Shown here piece by piece: positions 8,047 through 15,164 of a stretch of DNA of 48,202 nucleotides (position 1 is its first letter; each line of letters begins with the position of its first letter). The stretch comes from JARRNO01 sp037384885 (GTDB lineage: Bacteria; Acidobacteriota; UBA4820; DSQY01). The position numbers and the translations under genes are program-made. The DNA is taken from assembly GCA_037384885.1 (NCBI GenBank), contig JARRNO010000001.1, positions 1 through 48,202 on the forward strand. The letters run 5' to 3'. The notes beneath the pieces were generated by a model. The model was given only the letters and a program-made list of their open reading frames with translations, searched no databases and was not told the origin of the DNA.

Positions 8047-8074
8047 AAAAAAGAGGGCGGAGACAACCCCGCCC
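8047..8074 (-). terminator. Rho-independent terminator of the subtilase gene
   Basis: Minus strand: GGGCGGGG, loop TTGT, CTCCGCCC (one G-T pair), then TCTTTTTT. It lies about 80 bp after the subtilase stop and only three bases upstream of the dnaE2 -35 box, insulating the two transcripts. Confidence 0.85.
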
Positions 8075-8154
8075 GCTCCCGAAAGGAGGGAAGTTTCAAT
8101 GAGGACTTGGTGCGGCAAATCTTGGCGCTTGCAGTAGCTGCCTTTCCAGCCTTC

Positions 8155-10743
8155 CTACCAGCTCAAAACCACGTCGTTCCCCTGTTTCTGGACGTGGAGC
8201 GTACTGTTTCTCCCGACGCGATAGAAGTAGAGCGTGCTGTTTCCCGCGGCCCCGCTGTCGGTATAGTTGGTGCCCACAACACCCTGCAGCGCCGCCAGAT
8301 TGCTCGGATCCGTTCCGCGGTAAACCAACCCTCCGATCGCGGAAAAGGAGCTGTCCAGCGTCAGCTTGCCAAATCCCCAGAGGTCGTTCGGTGTGGTCCC
8401 TGTAAAGCTGTCCGACCGGGCGCCGTTCTGAAGGTCGTTGCGCACTTCTCCCAGCGTCAGCGTCGGATCGGCGCCCAGGAGAATGGCCGCCGCCCCCGCC
8501 ACCTGGGGCGAACTGAAGCTGGTCCCTTCCATGGCAATGTGCTGGTCGGGCGGCGATTCCTGGACGATGTAGTTCTGAGCCGAACCGGTATAAAAGCTGC
8601 TGGGAAGCTGGCTGGAGAGCGTCGTCACGACCGCTTCACCGGGTGCGGTGATGTTGGGCTTCTGGTCAGTCACGAGGGAGTTGCCCTCGGCGACGCCCCG
8701 CAGCGGCCCGTGCGAGGAATAAGAGGCCAGGTCGTCCAGCGTCTCGCTCGTCGATTGCGTGGTTCCGGTGCTGTCCACCCAGGACGTCCTGCTCGTGTAG
8801 GCGCCCACAGCGATCACGTTGTGCGCCGCCGCGGGCCCGTTGATGAGCATGGCGTCGTCGCCGCCGAGATACCGGTTGATGCAGTCATTCGTCTCCGAGG
8901 CGAAATATCCGTAATACCAGGTTGGAATGTAGCCGTCCAGACGCGCTCCCGACCCGGCGCCGCCGTCCTCCCGGAACTGAAGCACGATGGGGATCGGGTA
9001 GCCGCTTCCGTCGGTCTGGTAGAGATCGCCCCCGAAGTTGCGCGACTCCCGGGTCGTGGCGTAATCATATGCGACGTAGATGTACTGCAGGCTGGAATTG
9101 CTGTAGTACGTCATGGGCTTTTCAAACTCGAGATAGACACCGATCTGGTTCGACGTGGAAGACGTCGTGATGTCACCCACGAAGGAGTCGTATTGGTTTT
9201 GGCCGTGCGTATCGCGGCTAAAAGAATAAATCCCGTCATTCCCGGCGCTTACATTCACCCAACCCGTTGTCGTATAGCCCCATTGCCAGGTTTTGCCGCC
9301 GTCGCTGCTCGAAGCGTATGGAATCCAGGCGTTGACCTGTATGTTGGCCGATGCGGGCGCGTAAAATTCCATGTACATGGGTTCGCCCTGGTAGCCGCTG
9401 CCGTTCCAGTTGTAGGAATAGGCCACCACGTTGGTGTCGTCCGTGTTGTACCCGGTGAGCCGGCTCGCCTCCTGGCAAATCGGCCCGCCGGCGTGCATGT
9501 TGTTGCCGCTGTCGTTTCCGGCGGCGGCCGAAAGGGAGACGCCCTGCGTCCCGTCCCCCACGCCCAGCGTGTTGTCGATGTAGTAGGACAGTTCGTCGCT
9601 GCCGTCATGCGGGCCCCAGCCGTTACCGAAGCTCATATTGATGGAGACCGGCTTGTTGAGGCTCTGCGCTGTGCTGATGATCCACTGCAGCGCGTCTTCA
9701 ATGTGCGCATCCGTCAGGTCCGACTTCACGAGAATAATACCGGCCTGATCGGCCTGGCCGTCATAAACGCCTCCGGTGGAAAGGCCGTTGCCCGCGCCCA
9801 CGCCGCTCGTCGCCGTCCCGTGTCCCCAATCTGTGGAATTGCTGTCGGCTTCGGCGCAGGCACTGTTGTTGATGTCCTGGGCCGTCCAGAGCGTTCCGTA
9901 GCCGAATCCCGAAGGCCCCGGCCCCGTGCTGTCGGTCTGGTCCCAGATGTAAAGGATGCGCGTCGTGCCGTCGGGGTTCTTGAAATCGGCGCTGCTCCAG
10001 TCGATTCCCGTGTCGATCCCCGCGTAAATGGCGTTCTTGCCGTGATAGCCCCATTGGTTGTGGACGATGTCCGTATGCGTTTCCGGCAGCGACTTGTCCA
10101 TCATGGGATGGTTGATGAACGGGGCTCTGACGTTTTTGACGTCCGGATCGGCAAGAAGCGCTCTCACGTTCGCCACGGGCACCACCATGAAGGTGCGCGG
10201 CTGCATGGCGAACTCCTTCCCCACGATTCTTGCGCCGTGCGCTTTCGCCACGAGTGGAAGGACGCCCGGCGACGACGCGGTCACCACAACGCCAATCCCC
10301 AGCTGCCCGCCGATGTTTTCAAAGCGGAAAACACGCCCGGGCCGCTGAACTCCTTCCGCCCCAGTCTTCAGGCGGACCAGCCCCGCATCCTTCAGGCGAG
10401 AGGGATTGATGCGCGACAACCGCGGCACGCTCTTTTTCAGACCTTCGGGCGGTCGCTTGAGCTTCAGCGTCGCCTTGTCGATCTTGAGCGGCATATTCCG
10501 CGCGCAGAACAACATGCCCAACCTCGGCCCCAGCTTGGCGGCGTCCTTTTGCGGCAGCGGGTTTGTTTTTAGGGACTCTCTGGCTTCGCTCAGCGCCTGG
10601 TTCAGCGCCTGCGAATCCGGCGGCGCCGCCCCCGCCGCCAGCCCGGCAGACAGCAAGAGGCCCACCAGTCCAGCCGCAAACAGCAGCCGCGCCGCCCCGG
10701 CGCCCTTCCCGACGTTACAGATTGTTTTCAAATGTGCCCTCAT
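8155..10743 (-). CDS. Secreted S8 (subtilisin-like) serine peptidase
   Basis: An 862-residue exported protease. A signal peptide covers about residues 1-40 (RLLFAAGLVGLLLSAGLA, then AGAA). A propeptide-like region follows to about 220. The catalytic triad is visible: Asp244 in YAGIDTGID, His308 in DWGHGTATSG and Ser742 in MEGTSFSSPQVAG; the oxyanion-region Asn lies in SAAAGNDSG. The 430-residue gap between His and Ser is long and rich in Ser, Thr, Tyr and Gly, so a large insert, perhaps a jelly-roll or substrate-binding domain, sits inside the catalytic domain. It ends in a short beta-rich tail (STLYFYRVGRNSTLHVQKQG). It probably degrades extracellular protein. A structured leader precedes it and a strong terminator follows. 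Confidence 0.93.
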   Translation of the reverse strand: MRAHLKTICNVGKGAGAARLLFAAGLVGLLLSAGLAAGAAPPDSQALNQALSEARESLKTNPLPQKDAAKLGPRLGMLFCARNMPLKIDKATLKLKRPPEGLKKSVPRLSRINPSRLKDAGLVRLKTGAEGVQRPGRVFRFENIGGQLGIGVVVTASSPGVLPLVAKAHGARIVGKEFAMQPRTFMVVPVANVRALLADPDVKNVRAPFINHPMMDKSLPETHTDIVHNQWGYHGKNAIYAGIDTGIDWSSADFKNPDGTTRILYIWDQTDSTGPGPSGFGYGTLWTAQDINNSACAEADSNSTDWGHGTATSGVGAGNGLSTGGVYDGQADQAGIILVKSDLTDAHIEDALQWIISTAQSLNKPVSINMSFGNGWGPHDGSDELSYYIDNTLGVGDGTQGVSLSAAAGNDSGNNMHAGGPICQEASRLTGYNTDDTNVVAYSYNWNGSGYQGEPMYMEFYAPASANIQVNAWIPYASSSDGGKTWQWGYTTTGWVNVSAGNDGIYSFSRDTHGQNQYDSFVGDITTSSTSNQIGVYLEFEKPMTYYSNSSLQYIYVAYDYATTRESRNFGGDLYQTDGSGYPIPIVLQFREDGGAGSGARLDGYIPTWYYGYFASETNDCINRYLGGDDAMLINGPAAAHNVIAVGAYTSRTSWVDSTGTTQSTSETLDDLASYSSHGPLRGVAEGNSLVTDQKPNITAPGEAVVTTLSSQLPSSFYTGSAQNYIVQESPPDQHIAMEGTSFSSPQVAGAAAILLGADPTLTLGEVRNDLQNGARSDSFTGTTPNDLWGFGKLTLDSSFSAIGGLVYRGTDPSNLAALQGVVGTNYTDSGAAGNSTLYFYRVGRNSTLHVQKQGNDVVLSW

Positions 10744-10814
10744 CGCTCTTTATCCTCCCTGGAAACCCTCCAAATCAGTGCAGGCCCCAGTGGTAAAGCT
10801 TTTGATTGCAAATA

Positions 10815-10955
10815 TGCTGCCAAAGCGCGGCAGAGCGTTGGAAACGGTCTATCCGGCGCTGCTGGTGAAGGCTTTCGCCTTGCTTCTGCCACGGGATCGC
10901 ACCCGGGTTCACACCGGACTGGAACCATATCACCTCACTACATGTTCCGTAATCG
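10815..10955 (-). ncRNA. Structured 5' leader of the subtilase gene, cobalamin-riboswitch-like
   Basis: The roughly 335-base gap before the subtilase holds a run of hairpins on the minus strand. Visible are CCGG-TGTGAAC-CCGG, CGGG-TGCGAT-CCCG, AAGGC-GAAA-GCCTT (10881-10868) and CTGCC-GCGCTTT-GGCAG (10833-10817). GGTGA and TCACC could close a multibranch core. CCGGTGTGAACCCGG plus a following CCCG and the later GCCGGATAGACCG resemble the P4 stem and 3' conserved block of cobalamin riboswitches. The usual AGGGAA and GCCACTG boxes are not evident. I am confident of structure, not of class; a degenerate cobalamin switch or an undescribed cis-regulatory RNA are both possible. Confidence 0.4.
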
Positions 10956-11018
10956 TAACATATCTATCTTTTACTGTGTCAAGACTTCAAAACATGAGGG
11001 GATTTAAGGAAAGCGGAC

Positions 11019-11046
11019 AAAAAAAGGAGGCCGCGACCCGGCCTCC
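11019..11046 (-). terminator. Rho-independent terminator after pdxT
   Basis: Minus strand: perfect stem GGAGGCC with loop GGGTCGC and GGCCTCC, followed by seven Ts (11025-11019). It lies about 30 bp after the pdxT stop and separates pdxST from the subtilase leader. Confidence 0.9.
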
Positions 11047-11078
11047 TTCGGTTCCTCTATACAAAGGGTAACGTACGA

Positions 11079-11648
11079 TCAACGCTTACAAAACTTCAGG
11101 AATCGCTTATGCAGGCGATTGTCTCCTGTCAATTCGGGATGGAAGCTTGACGCCCACATCCTGTCCTGGCTCACGAACACCGGCGCGTCTTCGCAGCGCG
11201 CGAGAACCCGGACACCGTCTCCCAACGGTTCGAGAATCGGCGCCCTGATGAAGACGGCGTGAAAAGGCGTGTCGAAATCTTCGATATCCAGAAATTCCTC
11301 GAAGGAGTCCACCTGCCGTCCGAAGGCGTTGCGGCGGACGCAGATGTCCATCAGTCCCAGCCGCTTTTGCGCCGAACCCTCAATTTCGCGAGCGATCCAG
11401 ATCGCGCCGGCGCAGGTCCCCCACACTGCAAGTTCACCGCTGTCATAGCGCTCCTTGACGGCCTGGTCCACGCCGTATTCCGCGGCCAGCTTACCGATGG
11501 TGGTCGATTCCCCGCCGGGAACGATCAGTCCGGACAGCCCTTTCAGGTGCTCCGGAAGACGGACTTCCGCCACGACAGCACCGAGGCTTTGCAACATTCT
11601 CCGGTGCTCACGGAAGTCACCTTGCAGTGCGAGTACACCGATCTCCAT
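11079..11648 (-). CDS. pdxT: Pyridoxal 5'-phosphate synthase glutaminase subunit PdxT
   Basis: A 189-residue class I glutaminase that supplies ammonia to PdxS for making pyridoxal phosphate from ribose-5-phosphate, glyceraldehyde-3-phosphate and glutamine. Motifs: IGVLALQGDFREHRRML at the start, IVPGGESTTIGKL, the nucleophile Cys in VWGTCAGAIWIA, and the His-Glu pair in SSFHPELTGD. Start taken at MEIGVLALQG, the family N-terminus; a 13-residue upstream extension overlaps pdxS and is not conserved in the family. It follows pdxS by about 35 bases in a two-gene operon and ends at a clear terminator. Confidence 0.97.
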   Translation of the reverse strand: MEIGVLALQGDFREHRRMLQSLGAVVAEVRLPEHLKGLSGLIVPGGESTTIGKLAAEYGVDQAVKERYDSGELAVWGTCAGAIWIAREIEGSAQKRLGLMDICVRRNAFGRQVDSFEEFLDIEDFDTPFHAVFIRAPILEPLGDGVRVLARCEDAPVFVSQDRMWASSFHPELTGDNRLHKRFLKFCKR

Positions 11649-11683
11649 CTCCGCCCCGAAAAAGCACGCCGGCCCGGCGGGCC

Positions 11684-12565
11684 TCACCAGCCCCGCTTGG
11701 CCATCCGCTCGCTCTCATCCAGTGTGTCCAAGTTGATACCGACCATGGGCTCACCGAGGTTCTCGCTGATTTCCGCCAGGATAGCCGGATCATTGTAATG
11801 AGTCACGGCTCTCACGATCGCCGCCGCCCGCTTTTGCGGATCTCCTGATTTAAAAATGCCCGACCCAACGAAGACGCCGTCCAGACCGAGGTGCATCATG
11901 AGAGCGGCGTCGGCGGGCGTCGCCACCCCGCCTGCCGCGAAATTCACCACCGGCAGCGCGCCGTTTTCGTGGACGTAGCGAACCAGGTCGAAGGGGGCGT
12001 TGATTTGCTTGGCGGCGTCCATCAGCTCGTCGCCGCGCAACCCTTCCAGCCACCGGATCTGCTTCTGCACGGTTCTCGCGTGCCTCACGGCCTCCACCAC
12101 GTTTCCGGTTCCCGCTTCGCCCTTCGTGCGGATCATCGCGGCCCCTTCCCCCACACGGCGGAGGGCCTCACCGAGATCCCTCGCGCCACAGACAAAGGGG
12201 ACCTTGAACGTCCACTTGTCGATGTGGTGTTCTTCGTCGGCCGGAGTCAGCACTTCGGATTCATCGATAAAATCAACTCCCAGCGCCTCGAGGATCATCG
12301 CTTCCACGAAGTGGCCGATCCTGGCCTTGGCCATGACGGGTATGGATACGGCGTCGATAATTTTCTTAATCACGGTCGGGTCGGACATGCGCGCGACGCC
12401 GCCCTGGACCCGGATATCCGCCGGAACGCGTTCAAGGGCCATGACGGCTGTGGCGCCGGCCTCTTCCGCAACGCGCGCCTGCTCGGGAGTGGTCACATCC
12501 ATGATCACTCCGCCCTTGAACATTTCGGCAAATCCTGTTTTTACGCGTACAGTTCCTTTGTCCAT
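11684..12565 (-). CDS. pdxS: Pyridoxal 5'-phosphate synthase lyase subunit PdxS
   Basis: A 293-residue TIM-barrel synthase subunit, full length. Recognisable blocks are VKTGFAEMFKGGVIMDV, the catalytic Lys in PVMAKARIGHF, FVCGARDLGEALRR, MIRTKGEAGTGN and FAAGGVATPADAALMM. PdxS forms a dodecamer that channels ammonia from PdxT; together they make vitamin B6 by the DXP-independent route. GGAGG lies five bases before the ATG, and a strong promoter sits just upstream. Confidence 0.98.
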   Translation of the reverse strand: MDKGTVRVKTGFAEMFKGGVIMDVTTPEQARVAEEAGATAVMALERVPADIRVQGGVARMSDPTVIKKIIDAVSIPVMAKARIGHFVEAMILEALGVDFIDESEVLTPADEEHHIDKWTFKVPFVCGARDLGEALRRVGEGAAMIRTKGEAGTGNVVEAVRHARTVQKQIRWLEGLRGDELMDAAKQINAPFDLVRYVHENGALPVVNFAAGGVATPADAALMMHLGLDGVFVGSGIFKSGDPQKRAAAIVRAVTHYNDPAILAEISENLGEPMVGINLDTLDESERMAKRGW

Positions 12566-12586
12566 CAGTTCCTCCGAACGGTACCT

Positions 12587-12615
12587 ATTATATGCGCATT
12601 ACCCGGTCGAGACAA
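12587..12615 (-). promoter_or_regulatory. pdxST promoter
   Basis: Minus strand: -35 TTGTCT (12615-12610), 17-base spacer, -10 TATAAT (12592-12587), a good sigma-70 match. The start site would fall about 15 bases before the ATG, leaving a short leader. The remaining gap 12616-12817 shows no gene or clear element. Confidence 0.75.
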
Positions 12616-12817
12616 AGCGGGGCGGGCATACCCCCGCCTGAAGCCCGGCGCCCTGATCGGACTGCCGCATGACCCAGACCAGATTGCCAGATTTCTTGGA
12701 CGAGGTCCATTGCCGCTCCCCTCCATGCTGCGCTGGAGGGTGAAAGCACCCCGGGGAGGATTCTTTAGAGAATGGGAGTGTTGCGGAAATACGGAGCCGG
12801 GAGGGTTCCGCAGCGCT

Positions 12818-13732
12818 TCAAAACAGCCTGCGCTGGAAAACCGTGTTGCTGACAGTTTCCAGGTCCGGATAGGCGTCGATAAGACCTTCCGGAACCTGCT
12901 GCCGCTCACCCGTCAACGCGAATTGAAACTGGAAGGCGTTTGCGGCCGCCTTCCCGCGGAAATGGTTGTTGAAGATGACAACCACTTCCCGCGCAAGCAC
13001 TGCACCGTCACGGACCCTCTGAACCCAGGGCGCCAATTCCTGCCCCGAGTAGAGGTAGTCGTAGCGCTCGTTCCGGCCCACGCCCTCGCGGAACCAGGCC
13101 GTCGCATTCCTTCCGTGAAGGCGGCAGTACGCAAGATCGGCGGTAGCCACCATTGATGGGCCCAGACACCGCCCAAGATCGGGTTGATCGATGCTGCACA
13201 GGGCTGCTCCATGCTCACGGCACAGCCCGGCGGCCGCTCCGCCTTCCCACGACGCGTGGCGGAGTTCCACCGCCAGGGGGTACACCGAAAATCTCCGGAG
13301 CAGATCGGCCAGGGCGGCCCGGTTCTCCGGCGTGTTTTTGAAGGACCAGGGCCATTGGACCAGGACGGCCGACAGACGGCCGGTGCGGACAAGGGGCTCC
13401 AGTGCGCGATGAAAGGCCCGCTCGTCCACAAGCGAGGCTTTCCGCGTGTGCGTGAAGCCCTGAAAGAGCTTGACCGAAAAGCGAAATCCCGGTCTGCCGT
13501 CGATCCTTCTCGCCCATTCGGCCGTCCGAATCGGATCCGGTATGCGGTAAAAGCTGCTGTCCACCTCGAGGACCTGGAAGCGTTCGGCCAGAAAGGATAA
13601 CGGATCGAACGCTCTACCCGCCTTCATGGGGTAGACGGTTCCCTTCCAATCCGGGTAGGACCACCCCGCCGTACCGATCCGAATGTTGGATGAAAGGCCG
13701 CGTTCGACGGCGGCGTCCGTCATGATTGGCAT
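12818..13732 (-). CDS. DUF72 (YecE-like) protein
   Basis: A 304-residue protein of the DUF72 family, a TIM-barrel fold of unknown activity. Typical segments are IRIGTAGWSYPDWKGTVYP, VLEVDSSFYRIPDP, RFSVKLFQGFTH, AVLVQWPWSFKNTPEN, LAVELRHASW, YCRLHGRN and VVVIFNNHFRGKAAANA. The start may be the ATG at 13732 or the one at 13723 (MTDAAVERG). It begins two bases after the XRE-S24 repressor stop, so the two genes are almost certainly co-transcribed from the operator-bearing promoter at 14345-14373. That links a family of unknown role with a damage-type regulator here; function remains unknown. Confidence 0.9.
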   Translation of the reverse strand: MPIMTDAAVERGLSSNIRIGTAGWSYPDWKGTVYPMKAGRAFDPLSFLAERFQVLEVDSSFYRIPDPIRTAEWARRIDGRPGFRFSVKLFQGFTHTRKASLVDERAFHRALEPLVRTGRLSAVLVQWPWSFKNTPENRAALADLLRRFSVYPLAVELRHASWEGGAAAGLCREHGAALCSIDQPDLGRCLGPSMVATADLAYCRLHGRNATAWFREGVGRNERYDYLYSGQELAPWVQRVRDGAVLAREVVVIFNNHFRGKAAANAFQFQFALTGERQQVPEGLIDAYPDLETVSNTVFQRRLF

Positions 13733-13734
13733 GG

Positions 13735-14325
13735 CTACCTTTCCTTGCTCCAGACGACCTTGTAAGCGAAGCGCACCTCTTCGGGGGGCACCACCACGGG
13801 ATCGTAAAGCGTATTGACCGACTCGAGAACAACCATTCCGCCGGCCTCCCTGTACCGCTTGATATATTTTTCGCCGTTCGTCAGGCCCACCACGGCGTAA
13901 TCACCGCTGACAGGGCGCTTACGCGTATCAACGAGAACCACCTGCCCCTTCTCATACTTGGGCGTCATGCTGTCGCCGGAGACCTCCACCGCAAAGCCGT
14001 GGGGATCGGTAAAACTGGGCGGCCGTTCGACGAAGTACATCCCCCCGCCCGCCGGATATCCCTGGTCGGTGAATTCCACGCCGGGGCCCGCTGAAACGAA
14101 TGCGACCACTGGGATTTCCGCTGGGATGGACAGGTTGTCCGCCAGAACGGACACTCGCACGTCAAGGGCCTGGGCGATAGCTTCGAGCGACTTCAGCGAA
14201 GGTGTGATCCGGCCCTTCTCGATCCGGGCGAAATTGGGCGGACTCCACCCAAGCCGCCTCGCCACTTCAGCCTGGGACAGCCCAAGCGATTCGCGCACCA
14301 CCCTGATCCGCTCGCCATAGTTCAT
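13735..14325 (-). CDS. XRE-family LexA-like repressor with S24 autoprotease domain
   Basis: A 196-residue regulator. Residues 5-62 form a helix-turn-helix of the XRE type (LGLSQAEVARRLGWSPPNFA). Residues 72-190 form a LexA/CI-type S24 domain: candidate self-cleavage site Ala79-Gly80 in FVSAGPG, nucleophile Ser119 in VSGDSM and general base Lys156 in KYIKRY. All parts needed for RecA-stimulated self-cleavage are present. Unlike LexA, its DNA-binding half is XRE-like, as in phage CI. Its own promoter carries GTCATATATGAC, so it probably represses itself, the downstream DUF72 gene and dnaE2. No integrase or phage genes are nearby, so it looks like a chromosomal regulator. Confidence 0.9.
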   Translation of the reverse strand: MNYGERIRVVRESLGLSQAEVARRLGWSPPNFARIEKGRITPSLKSLEAIAQALDVRVSVLADNLSIPAEIPVVAFVSAGPGVEFTDQGYPAGGGMYFVERPPSFTDPHGFAVEVSGDSMTPKYEKGQVVLVDTRKRPVSGDYAVVGLTNGEKYIKRYREAGGMVVLESVNTLYDPVVVPPEEVRFAYKVVWSKER

Positions 14326-14344
14326 GACTATCCTCCACGTCTAC

Positions 14345-14373
14345 AATATAGTCATATATGACCACTACGTCAA
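14345..14373 (-). promoter_or_regulatory. XRE-S24 repressor promoter with autoregulatory operator
   Basis: Minus strand: -35 TTGACG (14373-14368), 17-base spacer, -10 TATATT (14350-14345). The operator GTCATATATGAC (14362-14351) fills the spacer next to the -10, exactly as at dnaE2. A further half-site, ATAGTCAT, overlaps the start codon in both genes. The rest of 14374-14456 shows nothing clear. Confidence 0.82.
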
Positions 14374-14456
14374 GCGCGGCGTCCCGGAACGGCATTCCTG
14401 CGCACAACTTACCCGCCGAAGACGACAGCCGGCGCGAAATAGAAGGCAAGCGCCGG

Positions 14457-15164
14457 CTAACGGTCCTCCCCGGGGGGCCTGTCGAGAACCTCCCGGACCT
14501 TTCTGGCCAGTGCGTCGATCCCGTATGGTTTGGGCAGGAAGTCGAAGTTTTCTTTTTTGACAAAGCCTTCGTGGACCAGGTTTTCCGTATACCCGGATGA
14601 AAAAAGGAAGCGGCACGGGCGCCCCATAGCCCTAACGCTTTCGAAAAGCTCCTTGCCGCCCATCATGGGCATAATCACATCCGTGATCACGAGGTCTACC
14701 TCCTCGGCATCCTCTTTAAGATGCGCCAGGGCGTCGGCGCCGTTCTCGGCTTCAAGAACCCGGTACCCCAGACGAAGAAGCGCTTCCACAAGGACCATCC
14801 GAACCTCACGCTCGTCTTCAACGACCAGGATGGTTTCGTGCCCTGGCATCACCGGCGGCTCGATCTTTGTGCCGACACGGGCGGCGCGTCTTGAGACGAT
14901 GGGGAGATAAACCTTGATCGTCGTCCCCTCCCCCGCTTCGCTGTATGCCCGGATCATGCCCTCATGCTGTTGAATGATGCCGTACGCCGTCGAGAGTCCG
15001 AGGCCCGAGCCCACATCCGGAGCCTTGGTGCTGAAGAAGGGTTCGAACACGTGCGGCAGAACGTCCTTCGGCATCCCCACCCCGCTGTCCGAAACGGAAA
15101 GCAGGACATAGCGGCCGGGACGGGCCCAGGGATGCGACTTGAGATAGGAGCCGTTGATCACCAC
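14457..15164 (-). pseudogene. Hybrid histidine kinase, C-terminal part (ATPase end plus receiver)
   Basis: This 235-residue reading is the downstream half of the kinase that begins at 16696. It carries the end of the HATPase domain: LSVSDSGVGMPKDV (G1 box), HVFEPFFSTK (F box) and GSGLGLSTAYGIIQQHEG (G2 box). A receiver domain follows with acidic pocket VVEDE, phospho-acceptor Asp in LVITDVIMP and Lys in FLPKPY. The codons just before its apparent GTG start read IETENVVINGSY, the usual end of the N-box region, in a frame different from the upstream half. The N box itself (normally with NARDAM) is absent. It could not act as a kinase alone. Confidence 0.8.

Noticed and set aside
7149..8099. 316-codon minus-strand frame overlapping the start of dnaE2 and its promoter
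   Set aside because: It is the shifted frame of dnaE2 and is Arg/Gly-rich; its apparent start lies upstream of the promoter and operator.
8029..10572. 847-codon plus-strand open frame opposite the subtilase
   Set aside because: It mirrors the high-GC codon pattern of the subtilase, whose triad and signal peptide are clear. The antisense product is Val/Arg/Gly-rich with no recognisable domain.
10801..10860. A tRNA gene in the subtilase leader
   Set aside because: Some stems look tRNA-like, but there is no cloverleaf with anticodon and T arm in order.
11891..13156. 421-codon plus-strand frame across pdxS and DUF72
   Set aside because: Antisense to two well-recognised proteins and spanning the pdxST promoter; no domain seen.
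13735..14325. The XRE-S24 gene as a prophage remnant
   Set aside because: No integrase, attachment repeat or phage structural gene lies nearby, and the neighbours are chromosomal housekeeping genes.
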